DNA of 64,000 nt, taken from the NCBI RefSeq assembly GCF_003031265.1, contig NZ_CP019966.1:2666001-2730000 (forward strand). Reading direction: 5' to 3'. The notes beneath the pieces were generated by a model, which was not told where the DNA came from, searched no databases, and was given only the letters and a program-made list of their open reading frames with translations. Origin of the DNA: Rhodopseudomonas palustris. GTDB taxonomy: Bacteria; Pseudomonadota; Alphaproteobacteria; Rhizobiales; Xanthobacteraceae. Shown piece by piece: positions 18,065 to 26,745 of the stretch (position 1 is its first letter; the number at the start of each line of letters is the position of its first letter). The translations under genes and the position numbers were made by a program.

Positions 18065-19593
18065 GCGCGCTGTTCCTGGTTCTTATTCGCCGCCCATTTG
18101 GCCGGCAGGGTGATGGTGAAGGTCGAGCCTTCGCCGAGCGCGGATGACACCGACATGGTGCCGCCCAGGCGTCGGACCAGCGCTCGCACATGGGCGAGGC
18201 CGATCCCTTGGCCGGGCCGGTCCTGTGTACCGGCGCGGCGGAAAAGATCAAAGATTCTCTGGTGGTCCTTGGGATCGATCCCCCGGCCATTGTCGGTGAT
18301 TTCGAAGATTACGAAGCCGAGCTTCTGCCGGCCCCGGATCACGATGTCGCCCGGCACACCGTTCTTCAGATATTTCAGAGCGTTATCGATGAGATTTGAG
18401 AAGATCTGTTCGAGCGCCAGCCGATCGCTGACGATCTCCGGCAGCGGCTCGATCCGGATCTGCGCATCGGCCTCCGCAGCCTGATGCGCCACCGTCGAGG
18501 CGATGTTCTCGATCAACTCGCGGGTGTCGATCCGCACCGGCTGGAACTGGCGGCGGCCTTCGCGGGTGAGATTGAGGATGGCGCTGATCAGGCGGTCCAT
18601 CTTGCCGATCGAGGATTTGATGAAACCGAGCGCTTCGGTGAAATCCTCGGAGAGCTGGCGGTCGGCGGGTTCGAGCTCCGGCTCGCCGTCGCTGTCGGCA
18701 TTGGCGGCGCTCTGCTTGCCGGCGACTTCGCGGCTCAGCGTCGCGATCCGGCGGAAGATGTCGCTGCGCAGTTCCTCGAGCTCGCTGGTGAAGCCCATGA
18801 TGTTGACGAGGGGCGAGCGCAGATCGTGGCTGACGATGTAGGCGAAGCGCTGGATCTCCTCGTTGGCCTCGCGCAGGTCGGTGGTGCGTTCTTGTACGGT
18901 GGATTCGAGGTTGAGGTTGTTCTCGCGCAGCTGATTTTCGGCCTCGTCGCGCGCCCGCGCCGAGCGGCGGACCAGAAAGATAGACATCCCGGCGAGCACC
19001 AGCACCAGCCCCGAGCCGGTGGTGGTGATGATGGTGGCGAGCGCCTGGCTGCGGTCGGCCTCGGTGGTGCGCTCCGAGAACAGCCGGTTTTCCTCCTGCC
19101 GCATCGCCGTCAGCGACGAGGTCAGGGTGTCCATCGCGCGGCGGCCATCGATGTCGCGCAGCAATTGGCGGGCTTCGTCGATCCGGTCCTGCTGCGCCAG
19201 CGCGATCACCTGGCGAAACCGTTCGATCCGCGCGGTCGCGGAGGCGATCGCCTGGTCGATGTAGGGGACCTGAGCGGTATTGTCGGCGACGAAATCGCGC
19301 AGCCGCTTCAGCCGCGGCACCACGTCGGATGCAGCTTCCTCGAACTGGGCGATCAGGTCGTCCTGGCGGGTCAGGACATAGCCGCGCTCGGCGCTCTCGG
19401 CGCGGCGGAGCTGCAACTGAGCCAGCGCGATCTGGTTCTGGACTTCCAGGGTGTGGGCGACCCAGGCGTTGTCCTCGCGCGCCTTCTGCAGCCAGTACAC
19501 CGAGGCGAGGCTGATCGCGACCAGCACGGCGAACGACAGCGACAGCAGGGTGACCTGGGCAAACGAGCGTTTGCGCGCGGATTCAGGCGTCAC
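18061..19593 (-). CDS. Membrane sensor histidine kinase with CHASE3 domain
   Basis: The protein has 510 residues. A first membrane helix at about 14-35 is followed by a periplasmic CHASE3 domain (about 40-180; AESAERGYVLTRQDDLIAQF), a second helix at about 187-208 and a coiled coil. The HisKA domain has His256 in YIVSHDLRSPLVN. The ATPase domain has LEQIFSNLIDNALKYL, ITDNGRGIDP, FDLFRRAG and GQGIGLAHV. Between the two HisKA helices lies an unusually long acidic insert (about 280-315). The start is GTG at 19593. It is the first gene of a coupled trio and probably senses an unknown envelope signal and passes phosphate to the next protein. It begins 190 bp after accC on the same strand. Confidence 0.92.
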   Translation of the reverse strand: MTPESARKRSFAQVTLLSLSFAVLVAISLASVYWLQKAREDNAWVAHTLEVQNQIALAQLQLRRAESAERGYVLTRQDDLIAQFEEAASDVVPRLKRLRDFVADNTAQVPYIDQAIASATARIERFRQVIALAQQDRIDEARQLLRDIDGRRAMDTLTSSLTAMRQEENRLFSERTTEADRSQALATIITTTGSGLVLVLAGMSIFLVRRSARARDEAENQLRENNLNLESTVQERTTDLREANEEIQRFAYIVSHDLRSPLVNIMGFTSELEELRSDIFRRIATLSREVAGKQSAANADSDGEPELEPADRQLSEDFTEALGFIKSSIGKMDRLISAILNLTREGRRQFQPVRIDTRELIENIASTVAHQAAEADAQIRIEPLPEIVSDRLALEQIFSNLIDNALKYLKNGVPGDIVIRGRQKLGFVIFEITDNGRGIDPKDHQRIFDLFRRAGTQDRPGQGIGLAHVRALVRRLGGTMSVSSALGEGSTFTITLPAKWAANKNQEQRA

Positions 19594-19738
19594 CGCGCGC
19601 CTCCAGCACGAACGAAATCAGGCAAGCCATCCCCCAGGCGTCGCAAGGCAGAACTCAGAACGCTTTCTAACGCCGCTGAGGCGGAAAGGTTCCCGAGGGA
19701 CGCAGGAGAATTTGGGATGTGTTCGTTTCGGCTGGAAT

Positions 19739-19766
19739 GAGCGGGCTCGCGAGAAAGCGAACCCGC
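19739..19766 (-). terminator. Stem-loop after accC
   Basis: An 11-bp stem (AGCGGG...CCCGCT with one G-U pair) around a 6-nt loop lies 18-45 bp downstream of the accC stop. It lacks a T run, so it may be an mRNA 3'-end structure or a Rho-dependent pause site rather than a classic terminator. Confidence 0.4.
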
Positions 19767-19783
19767 TGCAATAGCTTAGGCGG

Positions 19784-21136
19784 CTAGCCTGCAGGATCGC
19801 CCGAAGCGAGGTACTGCTCCAGCCAGTGGATGTGGTAGTCGCCATCGATGATCGACGGCTCACGCACCAAGGCGCGGAACAGCGGCAGGGTGGTCTCGAT
19901 GCCGTCCACCACCATCTCGTCGAGCGCGCGGCGCAGCCGCATCAGGCACTCGCCCCGGGTCTTGCCGTGGACGATCAGCTTGCCGACCAGCGAGTCGTAA
20001 TAGGGCGGGATGGTGTAGCCCTGATACACCGCGGAATCGATCCGGATGCCGAGGCCGCCGGGCGGATGGTAGCGCGAGATCTTGCCGGGCGACGGCCGGA
20101 AGGTCACCGGGTTTTCGGCGTTGACCCGGCACTCGATCGCATGACCGTTGAGGGTGATCTCGTCCTGGGTCACCGGCAGGTCGCCGCCGGCGGCGATCCG
20201 GATCTGCTCCAGCACCAGATCGATGCCGGTGATCATCTCGGTCACCGGATGCTCGACCTGGATGCGGGTGTTCATTTCGATGAAATAGAACTCGCCGTCC
20301 TCGTAGAGGAATTCGATGGTGCCGACGCCGAGATACTGCATCTCCTGCATCGCCTTGGCGCAGATGCCGCCGATCCGGGCGCGCGCTTCCGGGCTGATCA
20401 CAGGCGAGGGGCTTTCCTCCCACACCTTCTGATGCCGGCGCTGCAGCGAGCAGTCGCGCTCACCGAGATGGATCGCGCCGCCACGGCCATCGCCGAGCAC
20501 CTGGATCTCGATGTGGCGGGGCTTCTGCAGGTACTTTTCCAGATACACCGAGGCGTCGCCGAACGCGGCCTTGGCTTCGTTGCCGGCGGTGGAGATCGCC
20601 AGCGCCAGATCGTCGGCGGTGTGCGCGACCTTCATGCCGCGGCCGCCGCCGCCCGCCGCGGCCTTGACCAGCACCGGGAAGCCGATCTCCTTGGCGATCG
20701 ACATCGCATCGTCGTCGGGGCCGACCGCGCCGTCGGAGCCCGGCACCACCGGGATGCCGAGCCGCTTGGCGGTCTTCTTAGCCTCGATCTTGTCGCCCAT
20801 CAGGCGGATGTGCTCGGCCTTGGGGCCGATGAAGTGCAGATTATGGTCGTCGAGGATTTCGGCGAAACGGGCGTTCTCAGACAGGAAGCCGTAGCCCGGA
20901 TGCACCGCATCGGCGCCGGTGATCTCGCAGGCGGCGAGCAGCGCCGGGACGTTGAGGTAGCTGTCCTTGGACTGCGGCGGGCCGATGCACACGCTCTCGT
21001 CGGCGAGGCGGACGTGCATCGCGTCGGCATCGGCGGTGGAGTGGACCGCGACCGTGGCGATGCCGAGCTCCTTGCACGCGCGCAGCACGCGCAGGGCGAT
21101 CTCGCCGCGATTAGCTATCAGGATTTTATCGAACAT
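19784..21136 (-). CDS. accC: Acetyl-CoA carboxylase, biotin carboxylase subunit
   Basis: The protein has 450 residues and is the full length of the family. It starts [21 protein letters not shown]. It has the ATP-grasp loop [23 protein letters not shown], and the catalytic stretch [20 protein letters not shown]. It carboxylates biotin on AccB using bicarbonate and ATP, the first half of malonyl-CoA synthesis for fatty acids. It lies about 110 bp downstream of accB on the same strand, the usual alphaproteobacterial order aroQ-accB-accC. Confidence 0.98.
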   Translation of the reverse strand: MFDKILIANRGEIALRVLRACKELGIATVAVHSTADADAMHVRLADESVCIGPPQSKDSYLNVPALLAACEITGADAVHPGYGFLSENARFAEILDDHNLHFIGPKAEHIRLMGDKIEAKKTAKRLGIPVVPGSDGAVGPDDDAMSIAKEIGFPVLVKAAAGGGGRGMKVAHTADDLALAISTAGNEAKAAFGDASVYLEKYLQKPRHIEIQVLGDGRGGAIHLGERDCSLQRRHQKVWEESPSPVISPEARARIGGICAKAMQEMQYLGVGTIEFLYEDGEFYFIEMNTRIQVEHPVTEMITGIDLVLEQIRIAAGGDLPVTQDEITLNGHAIECRVNAENPVTFRPSPGKISRYHPPGGLGIRIDSAVYQGYTIPPYYDSLVGKLIVHGKTRGECLMRLRRALDEMVVDGIETTLPLFRALVREPSIIDGDYHIHWLEQYLASGDPAG

Positions 21137-21245
21137 CGGCTTAACCGCGCTGTGAGGCCAAAGAGGCGAGTGGCGAAGGGAGTATGGAAGGAGATGCAGC
21201 TAAGCGGCTTGTTTCACTCGCTAATCGCTGCGTCCGATCCGCCTC

Positions 21246-21743
21246 TTACTCGATCACGACCAGCGGCTCGCCGAACTCGACCGGCTGGCCGTCTTCGACC
21301 AGGATCTGGGTGACGATGCCGGCCTTCGGCGAAGGAATCTGGTTCATGGTCTTCATCGCCTCGACGATGAACAGCGTCTCGCCGACCGAGACCCGGCTGC
21401 CGACATCGATGAACGGCTTGGCGCCCGGCTCCGGTGCCCAGTACACGGTGCCGACCATCGGCGAGGTGACGACGCCCGGATGCTTGGCGAGATCGACCGA
21501 CGAGGTGTCTTTCGCGGCTGCCGCGCCACCGGCGGCGGGTGCCGGCGCGTAGGCAGCCGGTACCGCTGCGGCGATGCTGACGTTGCGGGCGACGCGCACG
21601 CGCAGACCGGCCCGTTCGATCTCGATCTCGGTCAGGTTGGTCTCATCCAGCAGCACCGCGAGTTCGCGGATCAGGCTGCTGTCGTCGGTCGCCGGGGCGG
21701 TGGTCGGCTCGGCGGCGGTTTTCTCTGCAGGCTGGCGGGCCAT
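21246..21743 (-). CDS. accB: Acetyl-CoA carboxylase, biotin carboxyl carrier protein
   Basis: The protein has 165 residues. The N-terminal dimer region ([20 protein letters not shown]) is followed by an Ala/Pro-rich flexible linker (about 57-85) and a biotinyl domain, with the biotinylated lysine at 131 in the motif EAMKTMNQI and the thumb in [19 protein letters not shown]. It carries carboxybiotin between AccC and the transferase AccAD. The start at 21743 (MARQPAEK) is preferred to the frame opening at 21860 because the family starts there. It sits between aroQ and accC. Confidence 0.97.
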   Translation of the reverse strand: MARQPAEKTAAEPTTAPATDDSSLIRELAVLLDETNLTEIEIERAGLRVRVARNVSIAAAVPAAYAPAPAAGGAAAAKDTSSVDLAKHPGVVTSPMVGTVYWAPEPGAKPFIDVGSRVSVGETLFIVEAMKTMNQIPSPKAGIVTQILVEDGQPVEFGEPLVVIE

Positions 21744-21781
21744 GGTGTGTCGATCCAGATGTCTTGAGTGAATGGGCGGGC

Positions 21782-22237
21782 TCAGGCCGTGGTGCGGGCG
21801 CCGAGTCTGGCGGCGAGGCCGGTGATGGCCAGGCGATAGCCGTCGATGCCGAAGCCGCACAGGCTGGCGAAGGCGGCCTTCGCGATGAAGGAGTGGTGAC
21901 GGAAGTCCTCACGCGCAAATACGTTGGAAACATGGACTTCCACCGTCGGGATCTGCACGCCGACCAGGGCGTCATGCAGAGCGATCGAGGTGTGGGTGTA
22001 TCCACCGGCATTGATCACGATGCCAGCGACCTTTTCGCTGCGCGCCTGGTGAATCCAGTCGATCAGCTGGCCTTCGTGGTTGGACTGACGGCAGACGGCG
22101 ACCAGACCGAAACCGGCGGCGGTCTCGGCGCACAGCTTCTCGACATCGGCCAAGGTGGCGCGACCGTAGATTTCCGGCTCACGGGTCCCGAGCAGATTCA
22201 AGTTCGGGCCGTTCAGCACGTAAATCGTCTGAGCCAT
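21782..22237 (-). CDS. aroQ: 3-Dehydroquinate dehydratase, type II
   Basis: The protein has 151 residues. It starts [21 protein letters not shown] (catalytic Tyr in the flexible lid), then [32 protein letters not shown] and [18 protein letters not shown] (catalytic His). It dehydrates 3-dehydroquinate to 3-dehydroshikimate in aromatic amino-acid synthesis. An in-frame ATG exists at 22285, but the family begins at the ATG at 22237. It is 38 bp upstream of accB and probably in the same operon. Confidence 0.97.
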   Translation of the reverse strand: MAQTIYVLNGPNLNLLGTREPEIYGRATLADVEKLCAETAAGFGLVAVCRQSNHEGQLIDWIHQARSEKVAGIVINAGGYTHTSIALHDALVGVQIPTVEVHVSNVFAREDFRHHSFIAKAAFASLCGFGIDGYRLAITGLAARLGARTTA

Positions 22238-22450
22238 CGAAAATTCCGGCAATTTTTGCGAATCTGATCCAGCCGAGCGGGACAACCCGCCGCACAGCCT
22301 GTCGGAATCCGGCGAAATTCACCTGATCGCGGGCGTTATAGGTAACCTCGGGGCTGAGGGGAAGCCTGAACAGGCTCGAACAGGGGATGAAATCCCTGAT
22401 GCTTTGGACGAGTTCGCCTGCGCAACCGACAGGAATTGTTCGCAATCGAG

Positions 22451-22513
22451 GCCCCGGCGTGGTGCCGGGGCACCTAAGGTAATGCACAGGGGGCGGCCAT
22501 GACCGCCCCCTGT
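22451..22513. other. Two GC-rich stem-loops in the aroQ/DUF1236 intergenic region
   Basis: GCCCCGGC (22451-22458) pairs with GCCGGGGC (22464-22471), and ACAGGGGGCGG (22486-22496) pairs with CCGCCCCCTGT (22503-22513). The second, an 11-bp perfect stem, lies 16 bp after the stop of the DUF1236 gene on the minus strand and may end that transcript, although no T run follows. Confidence 0.5.
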
Positions 22514-22528
22514 ATCGGAGTGCGTGAA

Positions 22529-23248
22529 TCAGATGTCGAGGACAGCGACGATTTCCAGCGTGCGCGGATTCACCACCACGATCTCGTCGCGCACCATGAA
22601 GAACTCGTAGCCGCGCCAATCCGGATAGACCGTCACGATCTCGGTTGGCAGCGGATGGAAGTGGACCTCGCGGGGCACGCGCGTGCCGACCGAGATCGAG
22701 AAGTTGACGTTGGTCTGCGGCTCGATGTGCTGGTTCTTGATCACCGTGGTGATCTTGGTGCGCTGCTCGGTCGAGAGTTGCGCCCGGGCGCCGGCTTGGC
22801 CGGTGGTGGTCGACGACCGGTCGCGATCGTTATCCGCGCCGCGTTGCTTGCTGCGGTCATGGTCGCGGTCGTTGTCGGCACCTCGCTGCATTTTACTGTC
22901 GTGATCGCGGTCATTGTCGGCATTGCGGTTGCCGCTTCGCTCGTTGCGATCTTCGGCCTTCATCTTGGAGCGGTCGCGATCATGATCGCTGACACCCTTG
23001 GTGGCATCGTTGGCGCTGCGATCCATCGCTGGGGCTTCGCGCGAAGTGCCTGAGCGGTCGGAGTCGGAGCGCTGCATCTGAGAAGCGCCGGCACCGCTTG
23101 GCGCGGGCGCGGATTGTCCGACCGATGGCGCGGAGGTGGCGGCGCCGCCACTGCCGCTGGAACTACCAGAGGATGACGACTGCGCGTTGGCGGCTCCGCC
23201 AGCGATCAGTGCGGCGGCGGCGACTGACAGCAACAAGCGATGGTTCAT
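22529..23248 (-). CDS. DUF1236 domain protein, secreted, with Asp/Arg-rich repeats
   Basis: The protein has 239 residues. A signal peptide (MNHRLLLSVAAAALIAGG) is followed by a Ser/Gly-rich stretch and a hydrophilic middle with repeated blocks of the type GADNDRDHDRSKQR (about residues 115-160). The C-terminal DUF1236 domain begins near LSTEQRTKITTVI and includes NVNFSISVGTRVPREVHFHPLP and EFFMVRDEIVVVNP. Members of this family are periplasmic proteins of unknown function found mostly in rhizobia-like bacteria; some share the RcnB-like beta-rich module. The repeats are visible in the DNA as roughly 40-bp units. The ATG at 23248 starts the signal peptide. Confidence 0.8.
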   Translation of the reverse strand: MNHRLLLSVAAAALIAGGAANAQSSSSGSSSGSGGAATSAPSVGQSAPAPSGAGASQMQRSDSDRSGTSREAPAMDRSANDATKGVSDHDRDRSKMKAEDRNERSGNRNADNDRDHDSKMQRGADNDRDHDRSKQRGADNDRDRSSTTTGQAGARAQLSTEQRTKITTVIKNQHIEPQTNVNFSISVGTRVPREVHFHPLPTEIVTVYPDWRGYEFFMVRDEIVVVNPRTLEIVAVLDI

Positions 23249-23515
23249 TGGGGCTCTCCCATGTGCCTGCCCGTGCCTCAACTTCATCCCTGCAGCACCG
23301 TTCCCGCGGTGATGAGAAGTTCCGTACGCTGACGTTCCCGGAGTTTTGTTTTGTCGAACCGTCATGTTCGGACTAGTCTCACGGTCCGTGAGGCTCCGTG
23401 CGACCCAATGATCCGGTCGCGATTGCCCGACCCAAACGCTCGCGGCCAGCAGCCTGAACCAGCCGATGCGAATTCAGGCGTGCACCTTCGCCGCGAGACT
23501 CCAACCGGAGGTGTC

Positions 23516-23728
23516 ATGGCTCGCTACATCGTGCGATTTATGAAGGGCATCCTCGGCGAGAACGGCCGGCACGAGGAAATCTGCCAGGGCCTGTTGGAGG
23601 TCGACGCTGAAACCAGCGATGGCGCGATCGAGCTCGCCAAGCAGCGGTTCTGCGAACAGGAGCGGCTGCCGGAATGGTCGCTGCACGCCGACCGCGTCGA
23701 CGTCGCCGAAACCGAGTTTCCGTCCTAA
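23516..23728 (+). CDS. Small conserved protein of unknown function
   Basis: The protein has 70 residues (MARYIVRFMKGILGENGRHE...). The start is a good ATG with CCGGAGG just upstream. It looks like a folded alpha/beta protein rather than a chance frame: amphipathic pattern, GLLEVDAETSDGAIELAKQRF and a charged end. I do not recognise a function. No signal peptide or membrane segment. It is flanked by non-coding stretches of about 270 bp (upstream) and 340 bp (downstream). Confidence 0.7.
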   Translation: MARYIVRFMKGILGENGRHEEICQGLLEVDAETSDGAIELAKQRFCEQERLPEWSLHADRVDVAETEFPS

Positions 23729-24069
23729 ACCCTTCTGCAATTCGCATCCGTACACGATGGACGCGGGCCGACTGCGGATGCCCGCCCATAAGTTTGACGC
23801 TCCATCGGGCAGGTGGCGGGTGCCGTCATTCCTGCGTCAGGATGGCGCGGCATCGTACGGTTGCCTCGCCAATCTCTACAGTGTAGAAATCGGCTACCGT
23901 CAGCGGCTGACAGCGTTGCGAGAGCTTCTCACGGTGTTGTCGCGACAGCTTTCGCGACCCTCAATCAGGCTCTTGGCCGGACCGCCGGTCTTTCACCCGT
24001 CTGCATAGGATGCGGACGCGCGTGTCCGAGGGCTAACTCGCGACGCCAGGCTCGGACTGCGAGCGAACC
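23729..24069. other. Intergenic region, no gene seen
   Basis: About 340 bp between the small conserved gene and the CDF transporter gene. No frame with a convincing start, no RNA gene and no clear terminator was found. It probably carries the promoter of the transporter-TetR pair. Confidence 0.4.
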
Positions 24070-25023
24070 ATGAGCGGACTGCTCTCATTTTTTGATCTGT
24101 CAGACGAACGCGGCGTGTTGAGAACCTCGATCGCCGTGACATTCGTGATCTCTTTTCTCGGCATCGGCTTTGGCCTGTTCTCCGGATCGTTCTCGATCGT
24201 GTTCGATGGGGTGTATTCCCTGATCGATGCGGGGATGAGCCTGCTGTCGCTGATCGTGGTCAACCTGATCACGTCCTACGCGGTGGCGGATCATCTGTCG
24301 CGCAAGCTCAGAGAACGCTTTTCGTTCGGTCTTTGGCACCTCGAGCCGATGGTGCTCGGGCTGAACGCCACCTTGCTGATCAGTGCGGCGCTCTACGCCC
24401 TGGTCACGGCGATCGGCAGCCTGCTGAGCGGCGGGCGTGATCTGGAGTTCGGCTCGGCGCTGATCTACGCGGCCGTGACGGTGATCGCCTGCGCGGGCAT
24501 CGCCGCCGTGGAATGGCGCGCCAATCGCAAGATCGGATCGGAATTCGTTCGCCTCGACGTGCGGGGCTGGATCATGTCGGCCGGCATCAGCGCCGCGCTG
24601 CTGATCGCCTTCATGATCGGTCTGGCGGTGCAGGGGACATCATGGCAGTGGATTTCGCCCTACATCGATCCGGCGGTTCTGGCTGCTGTGTGCGTGCTCA
24701 TCATTCCGCTGCCGGTCTCGACGGTGCGGCAGGCGCTGGCCGACATCTTCCTGGTGACGCCGGTCGATTTGAAGAAGCATCTGGACACGGTGGCGGCGGC
24801 GTTCGTCGCCAAGCACGGCTTCGTCTCCTACCGCGCCTACGTGGCGCGGGTCGGACGATCGAAGGAGATCGAATTGTACTTCATCGTTCCTGCCGATGCG
24901 CCGGCGCGCACGATCGGCGAATGGGACGTGTTGCGGGACGAGATCGGAGATCTGGTTGGCGACGACGGACCGAACCGTTGGCTGACCGTTGTGTTCACGG
25001 GTGATCCTGAATGGGCCGAATGA
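24070..25023 (+). CDS. Cation diffusion facilitator-like membrane protein
   Basis: The protein has 317 residues with six predicted membrane helices (for example TSIAVTFVISFLGIGFGLF, MVLGLNATLLISAALYALV, WIMSAGISAALLIAFMIGL) and a cytoplasmic C-terminal domain (VDLKKHLDTVAAAFVAKHGF...). Helix 2 has the CDF motif FDGVYSLID with two aspartates for a metal site. The partner motif expected in helix 5 (H/D-x3-D) is not evident; the matching stretch reads LDVRGWIMSAG. It may therefore move a different cation or have lost transport. It overlaps the TetR regulator gene, which probably represses it. Confidence 0.78.
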   Translation: MSGLLSFFDLSDERGVLRTSIAVTFVISFLGIGFGLFSGSFSIVFDGVYSLIDAGMSLLSLIVVNLITSYAVADHLSRKLRERFSFGLWHLEPMVLGLNATLLISAALYALVTAIGSLLSGGRDLEFGSALIYAAVTVIACAGIAAVEWRANRKIGSEFVRLDVRGWIMSAGISAALLIAFMIGLAVQGTSWQWISPYIDPAVLAAVCVLIIPLPVSTVRQALADIFLVTPVDLKKHLDTVAAAFVAKHGFVSYRAYVARVGRSKEIELYFIVPADAPARTIGEWDVLRDEIGDLVGDDGPNRWLTVVFTGDPEWAE

Positions 25024-25703
25024 CGTCGACCGCAGACACAAGATCGAACACCAAGACCCGCGCGAGCTCCGGCCCGCGCGGTCTTGCCAAGCAGGTGATC
25101 GTCGAGACCGCGGTGGGTCTGATGGAGGAGGTGGGAGAGGCCGCCTTCAGCGTGCGCAAACTCGGCGACAGAGTCGGCTGCGATCCGATGGCGATCCTCT
25201 ATCACTTCAAGAACAAGGACGGCATGTATCGCGCGATGGCCGACGCGCTGGTGGCGAAGCTGTCGCCAGTCGGCAACGATCTGCCTTGGCAGGATCGGCT
25301 CCGGATGCACGCGCGCGATCATCGTGCGCTGGCGCTCCGCTATCCGAACACGTTTCCGCTGCTGCAGAGATTTCTCAACACCGGGGTCGCCGACTTCCCG
25401 CATATCGAAATGGTTCATCGCGCGCTGGCCGACGCCGGCGTGTCCGACGCGGAGGCTCCCGCCGTCTGCCTCGCCTGGTACGCAGGCGTGATCGGGTTGT
25501 GCACGGCGGAGATCAGCGGGCTGGTCCGGCCGGCTCGCGAGTCCGAAGTCGCCGAAATGGAAGAGCTGCCGTCTGCCGAGTTTCCGGTGCTGAGGAAGCT
25601 GGCTCGCTCGTATCTGGCCGTCGAGACGGAAGCCGTCTTCGAAATCGCCAACGAGCTGTTTATCGAAGGACTAGGCAGCCGAGTGGGCTGCAGGTCGGAC
25701 TGA
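25020..25703 (+). CDS. TetR/AcrR family transcriptional regulator
   Basis: The protein has about 227 residues. The N-terminal helix-turn-helix is clear: AVGLMEEVGEAAFSVRKLGDRVGCDPMAILYHFKNKDGMY. The C-terminal part is helical and ligand-binding (TetR_C type). The ATG at 25020 overlaps the stop of the transporter gene by 4 bp (ATGA); an alternative ATG at 25011 is also in frame. Coupled translation with the transporter suggests it controls that gene in response to a small ligand. Confidence 0.87.
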   Translation: MTSTADTRSNTKTRASSGPRGLAKQVIVETAVGLMEEVGEAAFSVRKLGDRVGCDPMAILYHFKNKDGMYRAMADALVAKLSPVGNDLPWQDRLRMHARDHRALALRYPNTFPLLQRFLNTGVADFPHIEMVHRALADAGVSDAEAPAVCLAWYAGVIGLCTAEISGLVRPARESEVAEMEELPSAEFPVLRKLARSYLAVETEAVFEIANELFIEGLGSRVGCRSD

Positions 25704-25786
25704 AACGTCCGGCATGATCGTTTGGCAAGATCGCCAGCGCCGCAACAGACGGCCACTGGCGATTCTAACTCAGGCGACGATCGCGC

Positions 25787-26554
25787 TCAGCACTTGTCCT
25801 TGCCGCAGCGCGCGGTGTTGATCTTCTGGCGCAGCGTGTCGAGGCCGACCGCGCCGACCACCACCTGCTTGCCGATCACGTAGCTCGGCGTGCCGTTCAT
25901 GCCCATCGACTCTGCGAGCTTGAAGCTCTCTTCGATGGTGGCGCGCACTTCCGGGCTGTTCATGTCCTTTTCGATCTTGGCGGGATCGAGACCGGCGTCC
26001 TTCGCGGCCGCGAGCGCGCGCGCCTTGTCGGCCTGACCGCGGCCGCCGAGCAGCTTCTGGTGGAAGTCGAGATACTTCTTGCCGGTCGGGTCCTGCATCC
26101 GCACGGCGATCGCGACCTGAGCGGCTTCGACCGAGGGCGGGCCGAGCACCGGGAATTCCTTCAGAACGACCTTCAGGTTCGGATCGTCCTTCATCAGCTC
26201 CATCATGTCGGTCATCGCGCGTTTGCAGTAACCGCAATTGTAGTCGAAGAACTCGACCATGGTGACGTCGCCGTTCTTGTTGCCGACCGTCACGCCGCGC
26301 GGCGAATTGTAGATGATGTCGGCGTTGTCCTTGATCGCCTGCTGATGCTTTTCAGCCTGAGCCGCCGCCTGGCGCTTGCCGAGCTCTTCCGAGGCTTCTT
26401 CGAGCACCTCGGGATGCGACACCAGATATTCCTTGATGATGGTTTCGATCTGGCTCCGCTGCTCGTCGGAGAACTTCTGCGCCGAGGCGACGGCCGGCGC
26501 GCCAACGATGGCGAGCGCGAGCAGGGCTGTGGCGAGCGGGCGGAACGACAGCAT
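25787..26554 (-). CDS. DsbA-family thiol:disulfide oxidoreductase (ScsC/DsbG-like)
   Basis: The protein has 255 residues with a signal peptide (LATALLALAIVGAPAVASAQ). A helical N-terminal segment (about 27-80; QIETIIKEYLVSHPEVLEEA) resembles the trimerisation stalk of ScsC/BcfH proteins. The thioredoxin-like domain has the active site Cys107-Gly-Tyr-Cys110 in FFDYNCGYCKRAM and a cis-proline loop near GTPSYVIG. It should shuffle or oxidise disulfides in the periplasm. An extra cysteine pair ends the protein (RCGKDKC). The start at 26554 is chosen because the signal peptide begins there; the frame is open to 26653. A 1-Cys peroxiredoxin gene lies upstream on the same strand. Confidence 0.9.
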   Translation of the reverse strand: MLSFRPLATALLALAIVGAPAVASAQKFSDEQRSQIETIIKEYLVSHPEVLEEASEELGKRQAAAQAEKHQQAIKDNADIIYNSPRGVTVGNKNGDVTMVEFFDYNCGYCKRAMTDMMELMKDDPNLKVVLKEFPVLGPPSVEAAQVAIAVRMQDPTGKKYLDFHQKLLGGRGQADKARALAAAKDAGLDPAKIEKDMNSPEVRATIEESFKLAESMGMNGTPSYVIGKQVVVGAVGLDTLRQKINTARCGKDKC

Positions 26555-26690
26555 AGGCGGATCCCTTCGGCGGGTCAGGTCGTGGAAAAGACGCGTGGAT
26601 TCGGACGTTTTCATAGCGCTTTTCCCCGGCAAATACGCGGTTTTTGTGAACACGATCCGGCCAGGCAGGGGCTGAGGCCGGTGCGACGCA

Positions 26691-26729
26691 ACGACGCCGG
26701 CGCCCGGGAGAACCGAACGCCGGCGTCGT
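26691..26729 (-). terminator. Perfect 12-bp stem-loop after the peroxiredoxin gene
   Basis: ACGACGCCGGCG (26691-26702) pairs with CGCCGGCGTCGT (26718-26729), 17 bp after the peroxiredoxin stop. The strength suggests a transcript end or an mRNA-stabilising structure; there is no T run. Confidence 0.45.
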
Positions 26730-26745
26730 CAGATCGCGTGCCGAG

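Noticed and set aside
21246..21743. EAMKTMN instead of EAMKMMN at the AccB biotin site as a possible defect
   Set aside because: I recall the Thr form as common in alphaproteobacterial AccB, and the lysine itself is present.
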